Counted from the stretch's first letter, positions 26,731 to 36,033 are shown. The stretch: 64,000 bases of DNA from RBG-16-66-20 sp049651845 (GCA_049651845.1 JBASCW010000044.1:1-64000), one strand, 5' to 3'. Program-made: numbers and translations. The notes: generated by a model from the letters alone, not told the origin.

Positions 26731-27255
26731 TCATCGCTCCCGCACCGGCGGCTCGGGACTGGGCTGGGCGCTCAATCCCTCGGCGATGCGCTGCAGGATC
26801 GGCTGCGTCGCCACGCGGCGCCGCTCCGCGCCTTTCGGGTCCATCCGGTCGAGCTCTGCGCTGAGCGCCTGGTAGGCCTCGACCTGCTGCCGGATGCCCG
26901 CGCCCGCGCGGTTGAAATCCTCTCTTGACCGCAGGGGGGCGAGCGCGGCGATCAGCGCCCTGCGCCGCTCGTCGAGCGCCTCCATGGCCTTGGCGAGCTC
27001 CTGCGTGACGCCGCCGTCCTTCGCGCCGGCGGGATTGCGCTCCTTCGCCGGGTCGTCGCGCCGCGCCGGCGCTTCGGTGCGCGCAGGAATGTGCTCGACC
27101 TTGGGCGCGCGCTGCACGCGCGCCTCGTCGCCGTACCAGGGCGGCGGGTAGCTGGAGAACTTCACCGAGCCGGTCTCCGGGTCCACCCAGCGGTACAGGT
27201 CCGCCGCCGCCGCCGACCACCAGCCCGCGACCAGAACGAGAAACAGAAAGCGCAT
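26731..27255 (-). CDS. DUF4124 domain protein, exported
   Basis: 174 aa. A signal peptide (FLFLVLVAGWWSAAAA) is followed directly by DLYRWVDPETGSVKFSSYPP, the short beta hairpin typical of DUF4124. The remainder is helical and charged (QELAKAMEALDERRRALIAA; AYQALSAELDRMD) and may be a coiled coil. The start at 27255 was chosen because it precedes the signal peptide and shares one base with the amidase stop (TGATG). Its role is unknown; the context suggests the cell envelope. Confidence 0.78.
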   Translation of the reverse strand: MRFLFLVLVAGWWSAAAADLYRWVDPETGSVKFSSYPPPWYGDEARVQRAPKVEHIPARTEAPARRDDPAKERNPAGAKDGGVTQELAKAMEALDERRRALIAALAPLRSREDFNRAGAGIRQQVEAYQALSAELDRMDPKGAERRRVATQPILQRIAEGLSAQPSPEPPVRER

Positions 27256-27926
27256 CACGCCCCTTTCGCGAGGCATGCGCGCGCGCCGGCGGCGATCGCC
27301 GCCGCGATCCTGCCTCGCACCTCCGGATCACGCATTCTCGCCTCCTCCGCGCGGTTGACGATCACGCCGGCCTCGACCAGCACCGAGGCCATCGCCGCGC
27401 TGCGCGCCACGGCGAGGTTGTCATAGTAGTGCACGCCGTTCGCCTCGTCAGCAAACGGCCGCGACTCGCCGAGCACCGGGTCCGCGTGGTAGCGCGACGG
27501 CGTAAAGCCGCTTTGTTTCAGGGCTTTTCCTATCGAGGACGCACAGTGCAGACTCCTGCGCAGCTGCGGATTGGCTCTCGAAACGAACAACGAGAATCCC
27601 GAGAACTCGTCGGCGCGCGGCAGCAGCCGCTCCTTCACCGAGTCGTGATGGATCGAGACGAACAGATCGGCGCCCTGCGCGTCGCGCGTGCGCTGGCCGA
27701 GCGACGCGTAGTCGCCGCGCTCGCCGATCAGGCGCGCTTGCATCCCGCGCTTCTCGAGTTCCGCCTTCACGTCGAGCGCAAGCGCCAGATTGAACTCGAA
27801 TTCCGGCACGCCGCTCGCGGAGATCACCCCGGGCTCGGCCGCGTAGTGGCCGACGTCCACCGCAACCTCCTGCGCCGCCGCCGCGAATGCCAGCGCCAGA
27901 CCGGCGATCCCGGCAAGCCGCCGCAC
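27255..27926 (-). CDS. N-acetylmuramoyl-L-alanine amidase (Amidase_3)
   Basis: 223 aa. A signal peptide (GIAGLALAFAAAAQ) leads to VAVDVGHYAAEPG, where His27 is the first zinc ligand; EFEFNLALAL gives the Glu ligand, FVSIHHDS the second His, and SVLVEAGVIVN the catalytic Glu. It cleaves the amide between muramic acid and the peptide stem in the periplasm. There is no ATG; GTG 27926, 11 bp after the hydrolase stop, gives a standard signal peptide. The patch at 27500-27560 (ASSIGKALKQSG) uses ATA, AAA and AGT. No SH3b, LysM or AMIN domain is attached. Confidence 0.82.
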   Translation of the reverse strand: MRRLAGIAGLALAFAAAAQEVAVDVGHYAAEPGVISASGVPEFEFNLALALDVKAELEKRGMQARLIGERGDYASLGQRTRDAQGADLFVSIHHDSVKERLLPRADEFSGFSLFVSRANPQLRRSLHCASSIGKALKQSGFTPSRYHADPVLGESRPFADEANGVHYYDNLAVARSAAMASVLVEAGVIVNRAEEARMRDPEVRGRIAAAIAAGARACLAKGA

Positions 27927-27937
27927 GTGGCGCGCGC

Positions 27938-28912
27938 TCAGTGCAGCGCTTTCAGGAACGCGATCATCGCCGCGTTGACCTCGGCGGGACGCTCCTGCTG
28001 CGTCCAGTGCCCGCAGCCGGGCAGCACGATCGTCTCGCGCAATTGAGGCACGAACTGCCTGAGCGCCGGCAGCAGCTTGTCCATCCCGCGGAAGGCCATC
28101 ACGAGGTCGCGGTCGCCCACCATGTAGAGCGCCGGCACGGTCACCTTCCCGCCCGCCCACGGCGCGAACAGCTCCCAGTTGCGGTCGATGTTCCGGTACC
28201 AGTTGAGGCCGCCGCGGAATCCGCTGCGCCTGAATTCGCCGGCATAGAAATCGAGGTCGGCCTCGGTGAGCCACTGCGGCAGGGTCGCCGGCAGCTTGCG
28301 CCCGGGGAGAAAACCGCCGTTGCGCGGCACCATGCCGCCGCCCTCGCCCGGCGCGCGCGCGCGCGGCGCCGCGTCGCCCGATCCGCCATAGAGGACCTGC
28401 AGCAGCGTCGCCCGGGGGTCGCGCTCGAACTCGGCTTCGGCGACGCCCGGCTGCTGGAAATAGAGCTGGTAGAACATCGCATCCGCCGTCTGCGGCATGA
28501 CGGTGGTGGGCCGCGTCGAGCCGCGCGGCCGGTAGGGCACGCTGAGCCCGATCACCGCGCGGAAGCGGTCGGGACGCAGCAGCGCCGCGTGCCAGGCCAC
28601 CGGCGCGCCCCAGTCGTGGCCCGCGACCACCGCCGTGGGCTCGCCGAGCGCATCCAGCAGGCCCACGAGGTCTCCGACCAGGTGCAGCAGCGTGTACTGG
28701 TCGATCGGCTCGGGCTTGTCCGTCTGCCCGTAGCCGCGCTGGTCGGGCGCGACGGCGTGATAACCCGCTTCTGCGAGCGCCACCAGCTGATGGCGCCACG
28801 AGTACCAGGACTCCGGCCAGCCGTGGCACAGGACGACCAGCGGCCCCTGCCCCGCCTCCGCCAGGTGCATGCGCAGGCCGTTGCTCTCGACAAAGCGGTG
28901 CGTGATTTCCAT
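27938..28912 (-). CDS. Alpha/beta hydrolase, epoxide hydrolase-like
   Basis: 324 aa. The oxyanion motif HGWPESW is at 30-36. The nucleophile Asp100 lies in AGHDWGAP, the acid in MVGDRDLVM, and the base His in GCGHWTQQERP (~302). An Asp nucleophile and HGxP together indicate an epoxide hydrolase or fluoroacetate-dehalogenase-like enzyme rather than a Ser esterase. The cap domain lies between about 135 and 240 and contains a Gly/Arg-rich insertion (GGSGDAAPRARAPGEGGG). The gene lies between the enoyl-CoA hydratase and amidase genes, both on the same strand. Confidence 0.85.
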   Translation of the reverse strand: MEITHRFVESNGLRMHLAEAGQGPLVVLCHGWPESWYSWRHQLVALAEAGYHAVAPDQRGYGQTDKPEPIDQYTLLHLVGDLVGLLDALGEPTAVVAGHDWGAPVAWHAALLRPDRFRAVIGLSVPYRPRGSTRPTTVMPQTADAMFYQLYFQQPGVAEAEFERDPRATLLQVLYGGSGDAAPRARAPGEGGGMVPRNGGFLPGRKLPATLPQWLTEADLDFYAGEFRRSGFRGGLNWYRNIDRNWELFAPWAGGKVTVPALYMVGDRDLVMAFRGMDKLLPALRQFVPQLRETIVLPGCGHWTQQERPAEVNAAMIAFLKALH

Positions 28913-28930
28913 CGGTGTGTTTCCTCTGCG

Positions 28931-29695
28931 CTAGAACCTGGAGAAATCGGGCTTGCGCTTCTCGAAGAATGCGGTCATCGCCTCTTTCGCCTCGCCCGAC
29001 TGCAGGCGCTCGGCGAACACCGTGCGCTCCTCTTCCATCTGCGCGGCGATCGCCGGCTGCAGCGGCCGCTTCATGAGCTGCTTGGTGAGGCGCACCGAGA
29101 CGGGCGGCAGCGCGGCGACCGCGATGGCGGCATTGCGCGCGTACTCCAGCAGCTCGGCCTCGGGCACGATTTCGGTGACGAAGCCCGCGGCGAGCGCCTT
29201 TTCCGCCGTGAACGGCTGGCCGAGCAGCAGCAGCTCCGCGGCGCGCTGGTAGCCGGCGATCATCGGCAGCAGCAGGCTCGAGGAGGCTTCGGGAACCAGG
29301 CCGAGCGGCACGAACGGCATCTGAAAGCGCGCGCCTGGCGCGGCGTATACCAGGTCGCAGTGCAGCAGCATCGTGGTGCCAACGCCGACCGCCACCCCGC
29401 CCACCGCCGCGATCATCGGCTTGGCGACTTTGGGGAGCGCCTGGATGAACTGGAACGAGGCGGTCGGCCCGCCGTCGGGCGAGCGCTCGAGAAAGTCCTT
29501 GAGGTCGTTGCCCGCGGTGAAGCAGTCGCGCGTGCCGTGGATCAGGATCGCGCGCACCTGCGCGTCGGCGTCGGCGGCGGCAAGCGCCTGCAGCATCGCG
29601 CGGTACATGTCCTGCGTGAGCGCGTTCTTCTTGTCGGTGCGCGCGAGCTCGATGCGCAGCACCCGGTCCCTGGTTTCAACGTTGACGTGGCTCAT
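28931..29695 (-). CDS. Enoyl-CoA hydratase/isomerase family protein
   Basis: 254 aa crotonase. The CoA/oxyanion segments TAGNDLKDFL and AAVGGVAVGVGTTMLLHCDL are present. FVPLGLVPEASSSLLLP keeps the second catalytic Glu position, while the first (usually ExxxG before it) is not obvious, a pattern seen in isomerase-type members. The C-terminal helix ends EKRKPDFSRF. Its ATG overlaps the diguanylate cyclase stop by 4 nt. Together with the acyl-CoA ligase upstream it suggests fatty or aromatic acid degradation. Confidence 0.87.
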   Translation of the reverse strand: MSHVNVETRDRVLRIELARTDKKNALTQDMYRAMLQALAAADADAQVRAILIHGTRDCFTAGNDLKDFLERSPDGGPTASFQFIQALPKVAKPMIAAVGGVAVGVGTTMLLHCDLVYAAPGARFQMPFVPLGLVPEASSSLLLPMIAGYQRAAELLLLGQPFTAEKALAAGFVTEIVPEAELLEYARNAAIAVAALPPVSVRLTKQLMKRPLQPAIAAQMEEERTVFAERLQSGEAKEAMTAFFEKRKPDFSRF

Positions 29696-30816
29696 GGATT
29701 CCTCGCGATGACGCGGTTGCGGCCGCCGTGCTTGGCCTGGTAGAGCGCCTGGTCGGCGCCGTACAGCAGCTGCTCGATGCTTTGCCCCTTGCTGAAGCTG
29801 GCGACGCCGGCGGACACGGTCTGCGTGAGGCCGGGGGCGAGCGCGCTCCAGTCGTGCGACTGTACCGCCGCGCGGATGCGCTCGATCGCCTCCAGCGCCG
29901 CCGGCAGCTCGGTGCCCACCAGGATGATCAGGAACTCCTCGCCGCCGTAGCGGCCGAACACGTCGGTCGCGCGCATCGTGTCATGCACGATGGCGGAGAA
30001 TTCGCGCAGCACCGCGTCGCCGACGGCATGGCCGTGCGAGTCGTTGACGCGCTTGAAATGATCGAGGTCCATCATGCCGATGGCGAAGGGCAGGCCGCTG
30101 CGCTCGGCGCGCATGCGCTCGCGCTCCAGGCTCGACACCAGAGCGCGCCGGTTGAGGGCGCGCGTGAGCTCGTCGTGGCTCGCCAGGCGCTGCACCTGGT
30201 CGAGCGTGTCGGCGAGCTGGCGCCGGCTCTCGGCGAGGCGTGTGCGCATCTCGTTGGCCGCCACGCTGACCAGCAGGCAGCGGCCGAGGATCAGCGAGAA
30301 GTACAGCCAGGCGAGGAACACCTCGACCAGGCTGCCCGTGGGCACCGCGAAGCGGCTGCCCGCGAGGTAGAACGCGATGCCGGCGCCGAACACCCCGACG
30401 GTCCATGCCGCGACCGCCTTGGCCAGCGTGAGCCAGACCATGCCGAAGGCGAACACCGTGAACAGATTCGCCAGGAACGGGAACGCCACCCGCGGCGCGG
30501 CCACCGCGACGCCGAGCTGCATCACGATCGCGAACAGGATCAGCGGCTCGGTCATGTTCGGGTCGCGCAGGTGCAGGTTCCAGCCGCGCGCGTAGACAAG
30601 CCAGGCGATCAGGCAGACCATCGCCGCAGCCGCGCCGTAGACGGCCGGGATCAGTGCCGGAATGGTGCCAATGACGGCGAACAGCCCGAGGAACAGCGCG
30701 TCGGTCGCGTAGCTCGCGGCGATGGCGCCGATCCAGCGCTGGCGCTGGCGCCGCGCGCGCCCGTCGGCGCTGGCGGCGCGCAGCGCGCCGTCGAGCCTTT
30801 CCTCCGCCTCCATCAT
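29692..30816 (-). CDS. Membrane-bound diguanylate cyclase
   Basis: 374 aa. The first ~190 residues hold about six membrane helices (SYATDALFLGLFAVIG through LVEVFLAWLYFSLILG). A short coiled coil precedes the GGDEF domain, with DELTRALNRRAL, the Mg-binding DLDHFKRVND, and an intact active loop RYGGEEF at ~289. RATD five residues before it is the inhibitory I-site, so c-di-GMP product should feed back. No other sensor domain is seen. It overlaps the enoyl-CoA hydratase start and begins 10 bp after the acyl-CoA ligase, so its expression is tied to acid catabolism. Confidence 0.9.
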   Translation of the reverse strand: MMEAEERLDGALRAASADGRARRQRQRWIGAIAASYATDALFLGLFAVIGTIPALIPAVYGAAAAMVCLIAWLVYARGWNLHLRDPNMTEPLILFAIVMQLGVAVAAPRVAFPFLANLFTVFAFGMVWLTLAKAVAAWTVGVFGAGIAFYLAGSRFAVPTGSLVEVFLAWLYFSLILGRCLLVSVAANEMRTRLAESRRQLADTLDQVQRLASHDELTRALNRRALVSSLERERMRAERSGLPFAIGMMDLDHFKRVNDSHGHAVGDAVLREFSAIVHDTMRATDVFGRYGGEEFLIILVGTELPAALEAIERIRAAVQSHDWSALAPGLTQTVSAGVASFSKGQSIEQLLYGADQALYQAKHGGRNRVIARNP

Positions 30817-30826
30817 CAGCGCGCGC

Positions 30827-32467
30827 TCAGCCCGGCAGCTTGTAGTCTTTCATCTGCGAGCGCAGCGTGAGCTTGGAGAGCTTGCCGGTCGCCGTATGCG
30901 GCAGCTCGTTGACGAACACCACGTCCTCGGGCATCCACCACTTGGCGATCTTGCCCTCGTAGAACTTGAGCAGGTCTTCCCTGCTGACGTCCTGCCCTGC
31001 CTTCTTCACCACCACCACGATCGGCCGCTCGTCCCACTTCGGGTGCCGCACGCCGATCACCGCGGCCTCCTGCACCGCAGGGTGCGCGACCGCGATGTTC
31101 TCCAGGTCGATCGAGCTGATCCACTCGCCGCCGGACTTGATCACGTCCTTGGAGCGGTCGGTGATCTGGATGTAGCCGTCGGGGTCGATGGTCACCACGT
31201 CGCCGGTCGGGAACCAGCTCGCGCCGGCCTCGTCCTTCTTCAGCGGGTCGCCGCCCTCGCCCTTGAAGTAGCCGTTGACGATCCAGGGGCCGCGCACCTG
31301 CAGGTCGCCGAAGGCCTTGCCGTCGCGCGGCAGCTCCTTGCCGTTCTCGTCGACGATGCGCGTGTCGACGCCGAAGATCACGCGGCCCACCTTGTTCTGC
31401 AGCGCGTAGCGCTCTTCCTTGCTCGCCTTGGCGTGCTTGGCTTTGAAGGTGCAGACCGTGCCCAGGGGGCTCATCTCGGTCATGCCCCAGGCGTGCAGCA
31501 CCTGCACGCCGTACTCCTCCTGGAAGCTGCGGATCATCGCCGGCGGCGCCGCCGAGCCGCCGATCACCACGCCCCTGAGCGTCGAGAACTTCAGCTTCTG
31601 CTCCTTCATGTAATTGAGCAGCCCGAGCCAGACCGTCGGCACACCCGCCGACATGGTCACGCCCTCCTGCTCGAACAGCGTGTGCAGGCTCTTGCCGTCC
31701 AGGTGGTGCGAGGGGAAAACCAGCTTGGCGCCGGTGAGCGCGCACGAATACGGCAGGCCCCAGGCGTTGACGTGGAACATCGGCACCACCGGCAGGATCA
31801 CGTCGCGCGCCGAGAGGTTGAGCGCGTCCGGCAGGCACGCGGCGTAGGCGTGCAGCATCGTCGAGCGGTGGCTGTAGAGCGCGCCTTTCGGGTTGCCGGT
31901 GGTGCCGGAGGTGTAGCACAGGCAGGCGGCCGTATGCTCGTCGAACGAGGGCCATTCGTACTTGCCAGCCTGCGCCTCGATCAGCTCCTCGTAGCATTGC
32001 AGGCCCGGGATGTTCACCTTCGGCATGGTCGCGCGGCCGGTCATCGCCACGAAGGCCCTCACGCCCTTCAGCATCGGCGCGAGCTTTTCGACCAGCGGCG
32101 CGAGGTTGACGTCGAAGAACAGCGCCTTGTCCTCGGCGTGGTTGGCGATGTAGACGATCTGCTCGGGAAACAGGCGCGGGTTGATGGTGTGGATCACGCC
32201 GCCCGAGCCCGCGGTCGCATAGTAGATCTCGAAGTGGCGGAAGCTGTTCCACGCGAGCGTCGCGACGCGGTCGTGCCGCTGCACGCCGAGGGCGGCGAGC
32301 GCGGCCGCGAGCCGGCGCGCGCGCGCATGCGCCTCGCGATAGGTGTAGCGGTGCATCGAGCCGTCCTCGACCGTCTTCGAGACGATCTCGGTGTCGCCGT
32401 GGTGGCGGTCGGCGTGCCTGATCAGGTCGCTGATCAGCAGGGGCTGGTCCATCATCAGGCCGTGCAT
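30827..32467 (-). CDS. Long/medium-chain fatty acid--CoA ligase (AMP-forming)
   Basis: 546 aa adenylate-forming enzyme. The P-loop YTSGTTGNPKG is near residue 190, GWGMTEMSP is represented by HAWGMTEMSPLG, the Asp of WFPTGDVVTID and the hinge DRSKDVIKSGGEWIS are present, and the catalytic C-terminal Lys is in LPHTATGKLSK. The order and length match the long-chain acyl-CoA synthetases common in beta-proteobacterial acid catabolism. No membrane segment. It is transcribed away from the second Liv-type importer, with 117 bp shared upstream. Confidence 0.92.
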   Translation of the reverse strand: MHGLMMDQPLLISDLIRHADRHHGDTEIVSKTVEDGSMHRYTYREAHARARRLAAALAALGVQRHDRVATLAWNSFRHFEIYYATAGSGGVIHTINPRLFPEQIVYIANHAEDKALFFDVNLAPLVEKLAPMLKGVRAFVAMTGRATMPKVNIPGLQCYEELIEAQAGKYEWPSFDEHTAACLCYTSGTTGNPKGALYSHRSTMLHAYAACLPDALNLSARDVILPVVPMFHVNAWGLPYSCALTGAKLVFPSHHLDGKSLHTLFEQEGVTMSAGVPTVWLGLLNYMKEQKLKFSTLRGVVIGGSAAPPAMIRSFQEEYGVQVLHAWGMTEMSPLGTVCTFKAKHAKASKEERYALQNKVGRVIFGVDTRIVDENGKELPRDGKAFGDLQVRGPWIVNGYFKGEGGDPLKKDEAGASWFPTGDVVTIDPDGYIQITDRSKDVIKSGGEWISSIDLENIAVAHPAVQEAAVIGVRHPKWDERPIVVVVKKAGQDVSREDLLKFYEGKIAKWWMPEDVVFVNELPHTATGKLSKLTLRSQMKDYKLPG

Positions 32468-32584
32468 GGAGGATCCTCCGGTAGTCGGCTGAAATTAGCC
32501 CTTGGCAAACTCCGGGTCAAGCGCGCTTGACCCTCGCCAGCCGCTCCCCTTACCATCGCGCGTTCCCTTCCGGAGGAGAGAATC
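32468..32584. promoter_or_regulatory. Divergent intergenic region between acyl-CoA ligase and the second Liv operon
   Basis: The 117 bp between two divergent starts must hold both promoters. The right end carries CGGAGGAGAG just before the binding-protein ATG, a strong ribosome site. Candidate -10 boxes are weak, and no clear inverted-repeat operator is visible to me. Confidence 0.45.
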
Positions 32585-33835
32585 ATGCTCAAGCAATTCT
32601 TCAGGACCGCCGCTTTCGCCGCGGCGCTGGTCGCCGCCGGCGCGCAGGCGCAGACCGTCAAGATCGCCTACATCGACCCGCTGTCCGGGCCGTTCGCCCA
32701 GACCGGCGAGCAGGGCCTCGCGGAGTTCCGCTTCGCCGCGGACCAGATCAACAAGAGCGGCAAGCTCGGCAAGGTGAAGCTGGAGGTCGTGCCGTTCGAC
32801 AACAAGGTGAGCCCGCAGGAATCGCTCAACCAGTTGAAGCGCGTGATCGACCAGGACATCCGCTACATCACGCAGGGCAACAGCTCGGCGGTGGCCGGCG
32901 CGCTGCTCGAGGCGGTCAACCGCCACAACGAAAGGAACCCCGGCAAGGAGATCCTGTACCTGAACTACGCCGCGGTGGACCCCGCCTACACCAACGAGAA
33001 GTGCTCCTTCTGGCACTTCCGCTTCGACGCCAACAGCGACATGAAGATGGAATCGCTCACGACCTGGATGACGGGCCAGAAGAACATCAAGAAGGTGTAC
33101 CTGCTCAACCAGGATTATTCCTTCGGCCATGCGGTAAAGAAGGCGGCGCGCGAGATGCTGGCGCGCAAGCGTCCCGACATCCAGATCGTCGGCGACGACC
33201 TGCACCCGCTCGGCAAGGTCAGCGACTTCGCGCCCTACGTGGCGAAGATCAAGGCCTCGGGCGCCGACAGCGTGATCACCGGCAACTGGGGCGTCGACAT
33301 GTCGCTGCTGGTCAAGGCCGGCAAGGACGCGGGCCTCGACGTCCAGTGGCTGACCTACTACGCGGGCGGCCTGGGCACGCCGACCGCGATGGGCGAGGCG
33401 GCCGCCGGAAAGGTGCGGATCATTGCCGAATACCACTCCAACGTCGAGAACAACAAGGCGGCGAAGTGGGACGCGGACTACCGCAAGCAGGCGCCCAAGG
33501 GCAACCCGGACTTCTACTTCCTGCGCGGCAAGATCATGTGGGACATGTTCGCCAAGGCGATCCAGCAGGCCAAGTCGGTGGAGCCCAAGGCCGTGGCGCT
33601 CGCGCTCGAGGGCATGAAGCACGACGCCGAGTTGGGCGAGGTCGAGATGCGCAAGTCCGACCACCAGCTGATCCAGCCGCTGTATGTGCTGACGCTGGTC
33701 AAGTCGGCAGCCAAAGGCGGGCCGAAGGAAGCCAAGATCGACATGGAGAACAGCGGCCTCGCGCCCATCACCAACGCGCGGCTCGAGGGCTACACCTCGG
33801 CGACGCCGACCTCCTGCCAGATGAAGCGGCCATAA
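32585..33835 (+). CDS. ABC transporter substrate-binding protein (LivK-like)
   Basis: 416 aa. A signal peptide (FRTAAFAAALVAAGAQAQ) leads to VKIAYIDPLSGPFAQTGEQG, the type I periplasmic fold. QGNSSAVAGALLEAVNRHN and LNQDYSFGHAVKKAAREML are typical of amide- or aromatic-ligand binders in this family. The downstream hairpin at 33853-33883 should make this the most abundant message of the operon. Two binding-protein-led importers in one window imply distinct substrates. Confidence 0.9.
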   Translation: MLKQFFRTAAFAAALVAAGAQAQTVKIAYIDPLSGPFAQTGEQGLAEFRFAADQINKSGKLGKVKLEVVPFDNKVSPQESLNQLKRVIDQDIRYITQGNSSAVAGALLEAVNRHNERNPGKEILYLNYAAVDPAYTNEKCSFWHFRFDANSDMKMESLTTWMTGQKNIKKVYLLNQDYSFGHAVKKAAREMLARKRPDIQIVGDDLHPLGKVSDFAPYVAKIKASGADSVITGNWGVDMSLLVKAGKDAGLDVQWLTYYAGGLGTPTAMGEAAAGKVRIIAEYHSNVENNKAAKWDADYRKQAPKGNPDFYFLRGKIMWDMFAKAIQQAKSVEPKAVALALEGMKHDAELGEVEMRKSDHQLIQPLYVLTLVKSAAKGGPKEAKIDMENSGLAPITNARLEGYTSATPTSCQMKRP

Positions 33836-33852
33836 GCCGACGCGCGAGCAAC

Positions 33853-33883
33853 ACGGGGAGCCCGAGGGTTCCCCGTTTTTTTT
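33853..33883 (+). terminator. Intrinsic terminator/attenuator after the binding-protein gene
   Basis: Arms ACGGGGA (33853-33859) and TCCCCGT (33870-33876) flank a 10-base loop and are followed by eight T. It lies 17 bp after the binding-protein stop and 6 bp before the permease ATG. A partial terminator here is a common way to make more periplasmic protein than membrane subunits. Confidence 0.85.
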
Positions 33884-33889
33884 CCTGAC

Positions 33890-34777
33890 ATGGAGTTCTT
33901 CCTCGTCCAGACCCTGAACGGCATCAGCTACGGGCTGCTGCTGTTCATGCTTTCCTCCGGGCTTACGCTCGTGTTTTCGCTCATGGGCGTTCTCAACTTC
34001 GCGCACGCCAGCTTCTACATGCTGGGGGCCTACTTTGCCTACCAGGTGAGCGTGAAGATCGGCTTCTGGCCGGCGCTGGCGATCGCGCCGCTGCTGGCGG
34101 GCGCCATCGGCATGCTGGTCGAGCGCTGGGGCCTGCGCCAGGTGCACAAGCACGGCCACGTCGCCGAGCTGCTGTTCACCTTCGGCCTGGCCTACCTCAT
34201 CGAGGAGGCGGTGCACCTCGTCTGGGGACGACAGGCCGTGCCCTACCGCGTGCCCGCGGAGCTCGACGGGCCGCTGTTCCAGATCATCGGCTCGCAGTAT
34301 CCGATCTACCGCGGCTTCATGATGCTGGTGTCGGTCACCATGTTGGCGTCGATCTGGCTGGCGCTCACGCGCACGCGCATCGGCCTCGTGATCCAGGCCG
34401 CGCTCAGCCATCCGCAGACCGTGGAGGCACTCGGCCACAACGTGCCGCGCGTGTTCATGCTCGTGTTCGGCGGCGGCTGCGCGCTCGCCGGGCTCGCGGG
34501 CGTGATCGGCGGCAACGCCTTCGTCACCGATCCCGGCATGGCGGCCGCGGTCGGGCCGATCATCTTCGTCATCGTCGTGTTCGGCGGCATGGGATCGCTC
34601 GCCGGCGCGTTCGTCGCCTCGCTCCTGATCGGCTGCCTGCAGACCTTCGCTGTCTCGCTCGACTGGTCGCTCGGCGGCATCACCATCGCGCAGGCCGCGC
34701 CCGTGCTGCCCTATCTCCTCATGGTGCTGATGCTGATCGTTCGCCCGCGCGGCCTGATGGGAACGCGCGAAGGATGA
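33890..34777 (+). CDS. livH: Branched-chain amino acid-type ABC transporter permease (LivH family)
   Basis: 295 aa, about eight membrane helices. It has the standard LivH opening, GVLNFAHASFYMLGAYFAY, and the coupling loop LVIQAALSHPQTVEALGHNV. The C-terminus (LIVRPRGLMGTREG) is typical. Its stop overlaps the next permease start by 4 nt. The T-run of the upstream terminator ends 6 bp before its ATG, leaving almost no room for a Shine-Dalgarno; translation may depend on read-through mRNA. Confidence 0.92.
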   Translation: MEFFLVQTLNGISYGLLLFMLSSGLTLVFSLMGVLNFAHASFYMLGAYFAYQVSVKIGFWPALAIAPLLAGAIGMLVERWGLRQVHKHGHVAELLFTFGLAYLIEEAVHLVWGRQAVPYRVPAELDGPLFQIIGSQYPIYRGFMMLVSVTMLASIWLALTRTRIGLVIQAALSHPQTVEALGHNVPRVFMLVFGGGCALAGLAGVIGGNAFVTDPGMAAAVGPIIFVIVVFGGMGSLAGAFVASLLIGCLQTFAVSLDWSLGGITIAQAAPVLPYLLMVLMLIVRPRGLMGTREG

Positions 34778-36033
34778 GGTACCAGCCGCTCAACCTTGGC
34801 CGCTGGGTGCTCTGGAGCGCAACCGCGCTCGCATTCGCGGTCGCGCCGCTCCTGTTCACCGCGGGCTTCGCGCTCACCCTGATGATCCAGATGGGCACCA
34901 TGATCATCTTCGCGCTCTCCTACAACATGCTGCTCGGTCAGGGCGGGATGCTCTCCTTCGGCCACGCGGTCTATTCGGGGCTGGGCGCCTATATCACGGT
35001 GCACGCGCTCAATCTCGTGGGCAAGGGCGCGTTCTACATCCCGGTACCGTTGCTGCCGCTAGTCGGCGGCCTGGCGGGGCTCGTCTTCGGCGTGCTGTTC
35101 GGCTACGTGACCACCAAGCGCGCGGGCACCACGTTCGCGATGATCTCGCTCGGCGTCGGCGAGATGGTGTATGCCTGCGTGCTGATGTTCCCCGGCTTCT
35201 TCGGCGGCGAGGCCGGCGTCTCGACCAACCGCACCGCCGCGGGGTCCTTTCTCGGCTTCGGCTTCGGCCCGGCCATCCAGGTGTACTACCTGGTCGCCAT
35301 CTGGTGCTTTGCCTGCATGGCGGCGATGTTCGCCCTCACGCAGACGCCGCTCGGGCGCATGGCGAACGCGGTGCGCGACAACCCGGAGCGCGCCGAATTC
35401 GTCGGCTACAACACGCAGCACGTCCGGTTCCTGCAGATGGTCCTCGCCTCGTTCTTCGCCGGCGTATCGGGTGGCTTGTCGTGCATCAATTTCGAGATCG
35501 TGTCGGCCGAAAACGTGAGCGCGATCCGCTCCGGCGGCGTGCTGATCGCCACCTTCATCGGCGGCGTGCCGTTCTTCTTCGGGCCGGTCATCGGCGCGAT
35601 GGTGTTCATTTTCTTCGTCGTGGCGCTGTCGGGCTTCACCAAGGCCTGGCTGCTGTACCTGGGCCTGTTCTTTGTCGGCATCGTGCTGTACGCGCCGGGC
35701 GGGATCGCGTCGCTGGTGCTGATGCAGATCCCGGTGCTGCGCGCCGGGCGCTGGCGCGAGCTCGCCTGGCCGTACCTGCTGGCGCTGGCGGCCCTGCTGC
35801 TCGCGCTCGCGGGCCTGGTGGGCATCGTCGAGATGGTGTACCGGCTCTCGGAGCAGGGCGCGAGCACGGTGCTGTCGCTCGGCGGCCTCTCGTTCGATGC
35901 GACCACGGCTCCCCCCTGGATCGCCTTCGGCATCGTGCTTGCCGCGGGCCTCGCGACACTGGGGCGCGCGGCCCGCTTTGTCGGCGAGCGCTGGGACGCG
36001 ATCCAGCAGGACCTGCAGCCGAGGACGGCATGA
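34774..36033 (+). CDS. livM: Branched-chain amino acid-type ABC transporter permease (LivM family)
   Basis: 419 aa, longer than the ~330 aa usual for LivM. The extra ~80 residues at the C-terminus contain another hydrophobic segment (ALAALLLALAGLVGIVEMVY) and WIAFGIVLAAGLATLG. The core has LLGQGGMLSFGHAVYSGLGAY and the coupling loop NAVRDNPERAEFVGYNTQHV. The start overlaps livH and the stop overlaps livG by 4 nt each. The extension occurs in some beta-proteobacterial importers; its role is unknown to me. Confidence 0.9.
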   Translation: MRYQPLNLGRWVLWSATALAFAVAPLLFTAGFALTLMIQMGTMIIFALSYNMLLGQGGMLSFGHAVYSGLGAYITVHALNLVGKGAFYIPVPLLPLVGGLAGLVFGVLFGYVTTKRAGTTFAMISLGVGEMVYACVLMFPGFFGGEAGVSTNRTAAGSFLGFGFGPAIQVYYLVAIWCFACMAAMFALTQTPLGRMANAVRDNPERAEFVGYNTQHVRFLQMVLASFFAGVSGGLSCINFEIVSAENVSAIRSGGVLIATFIGGVPFFFGPVIGAMVFIFFVVALSGFTKAWLLYLGLFFVGIVLYAPGGIASLVLMQIPVLRAGRWRELAWPYLLALAALLLALAGLVGIVEMVYRLSEQGASTVLSLGGLSFDATTAPPWIAFGIVLAAGLATLGRAARFVGERWDAIQQDLQPRTA

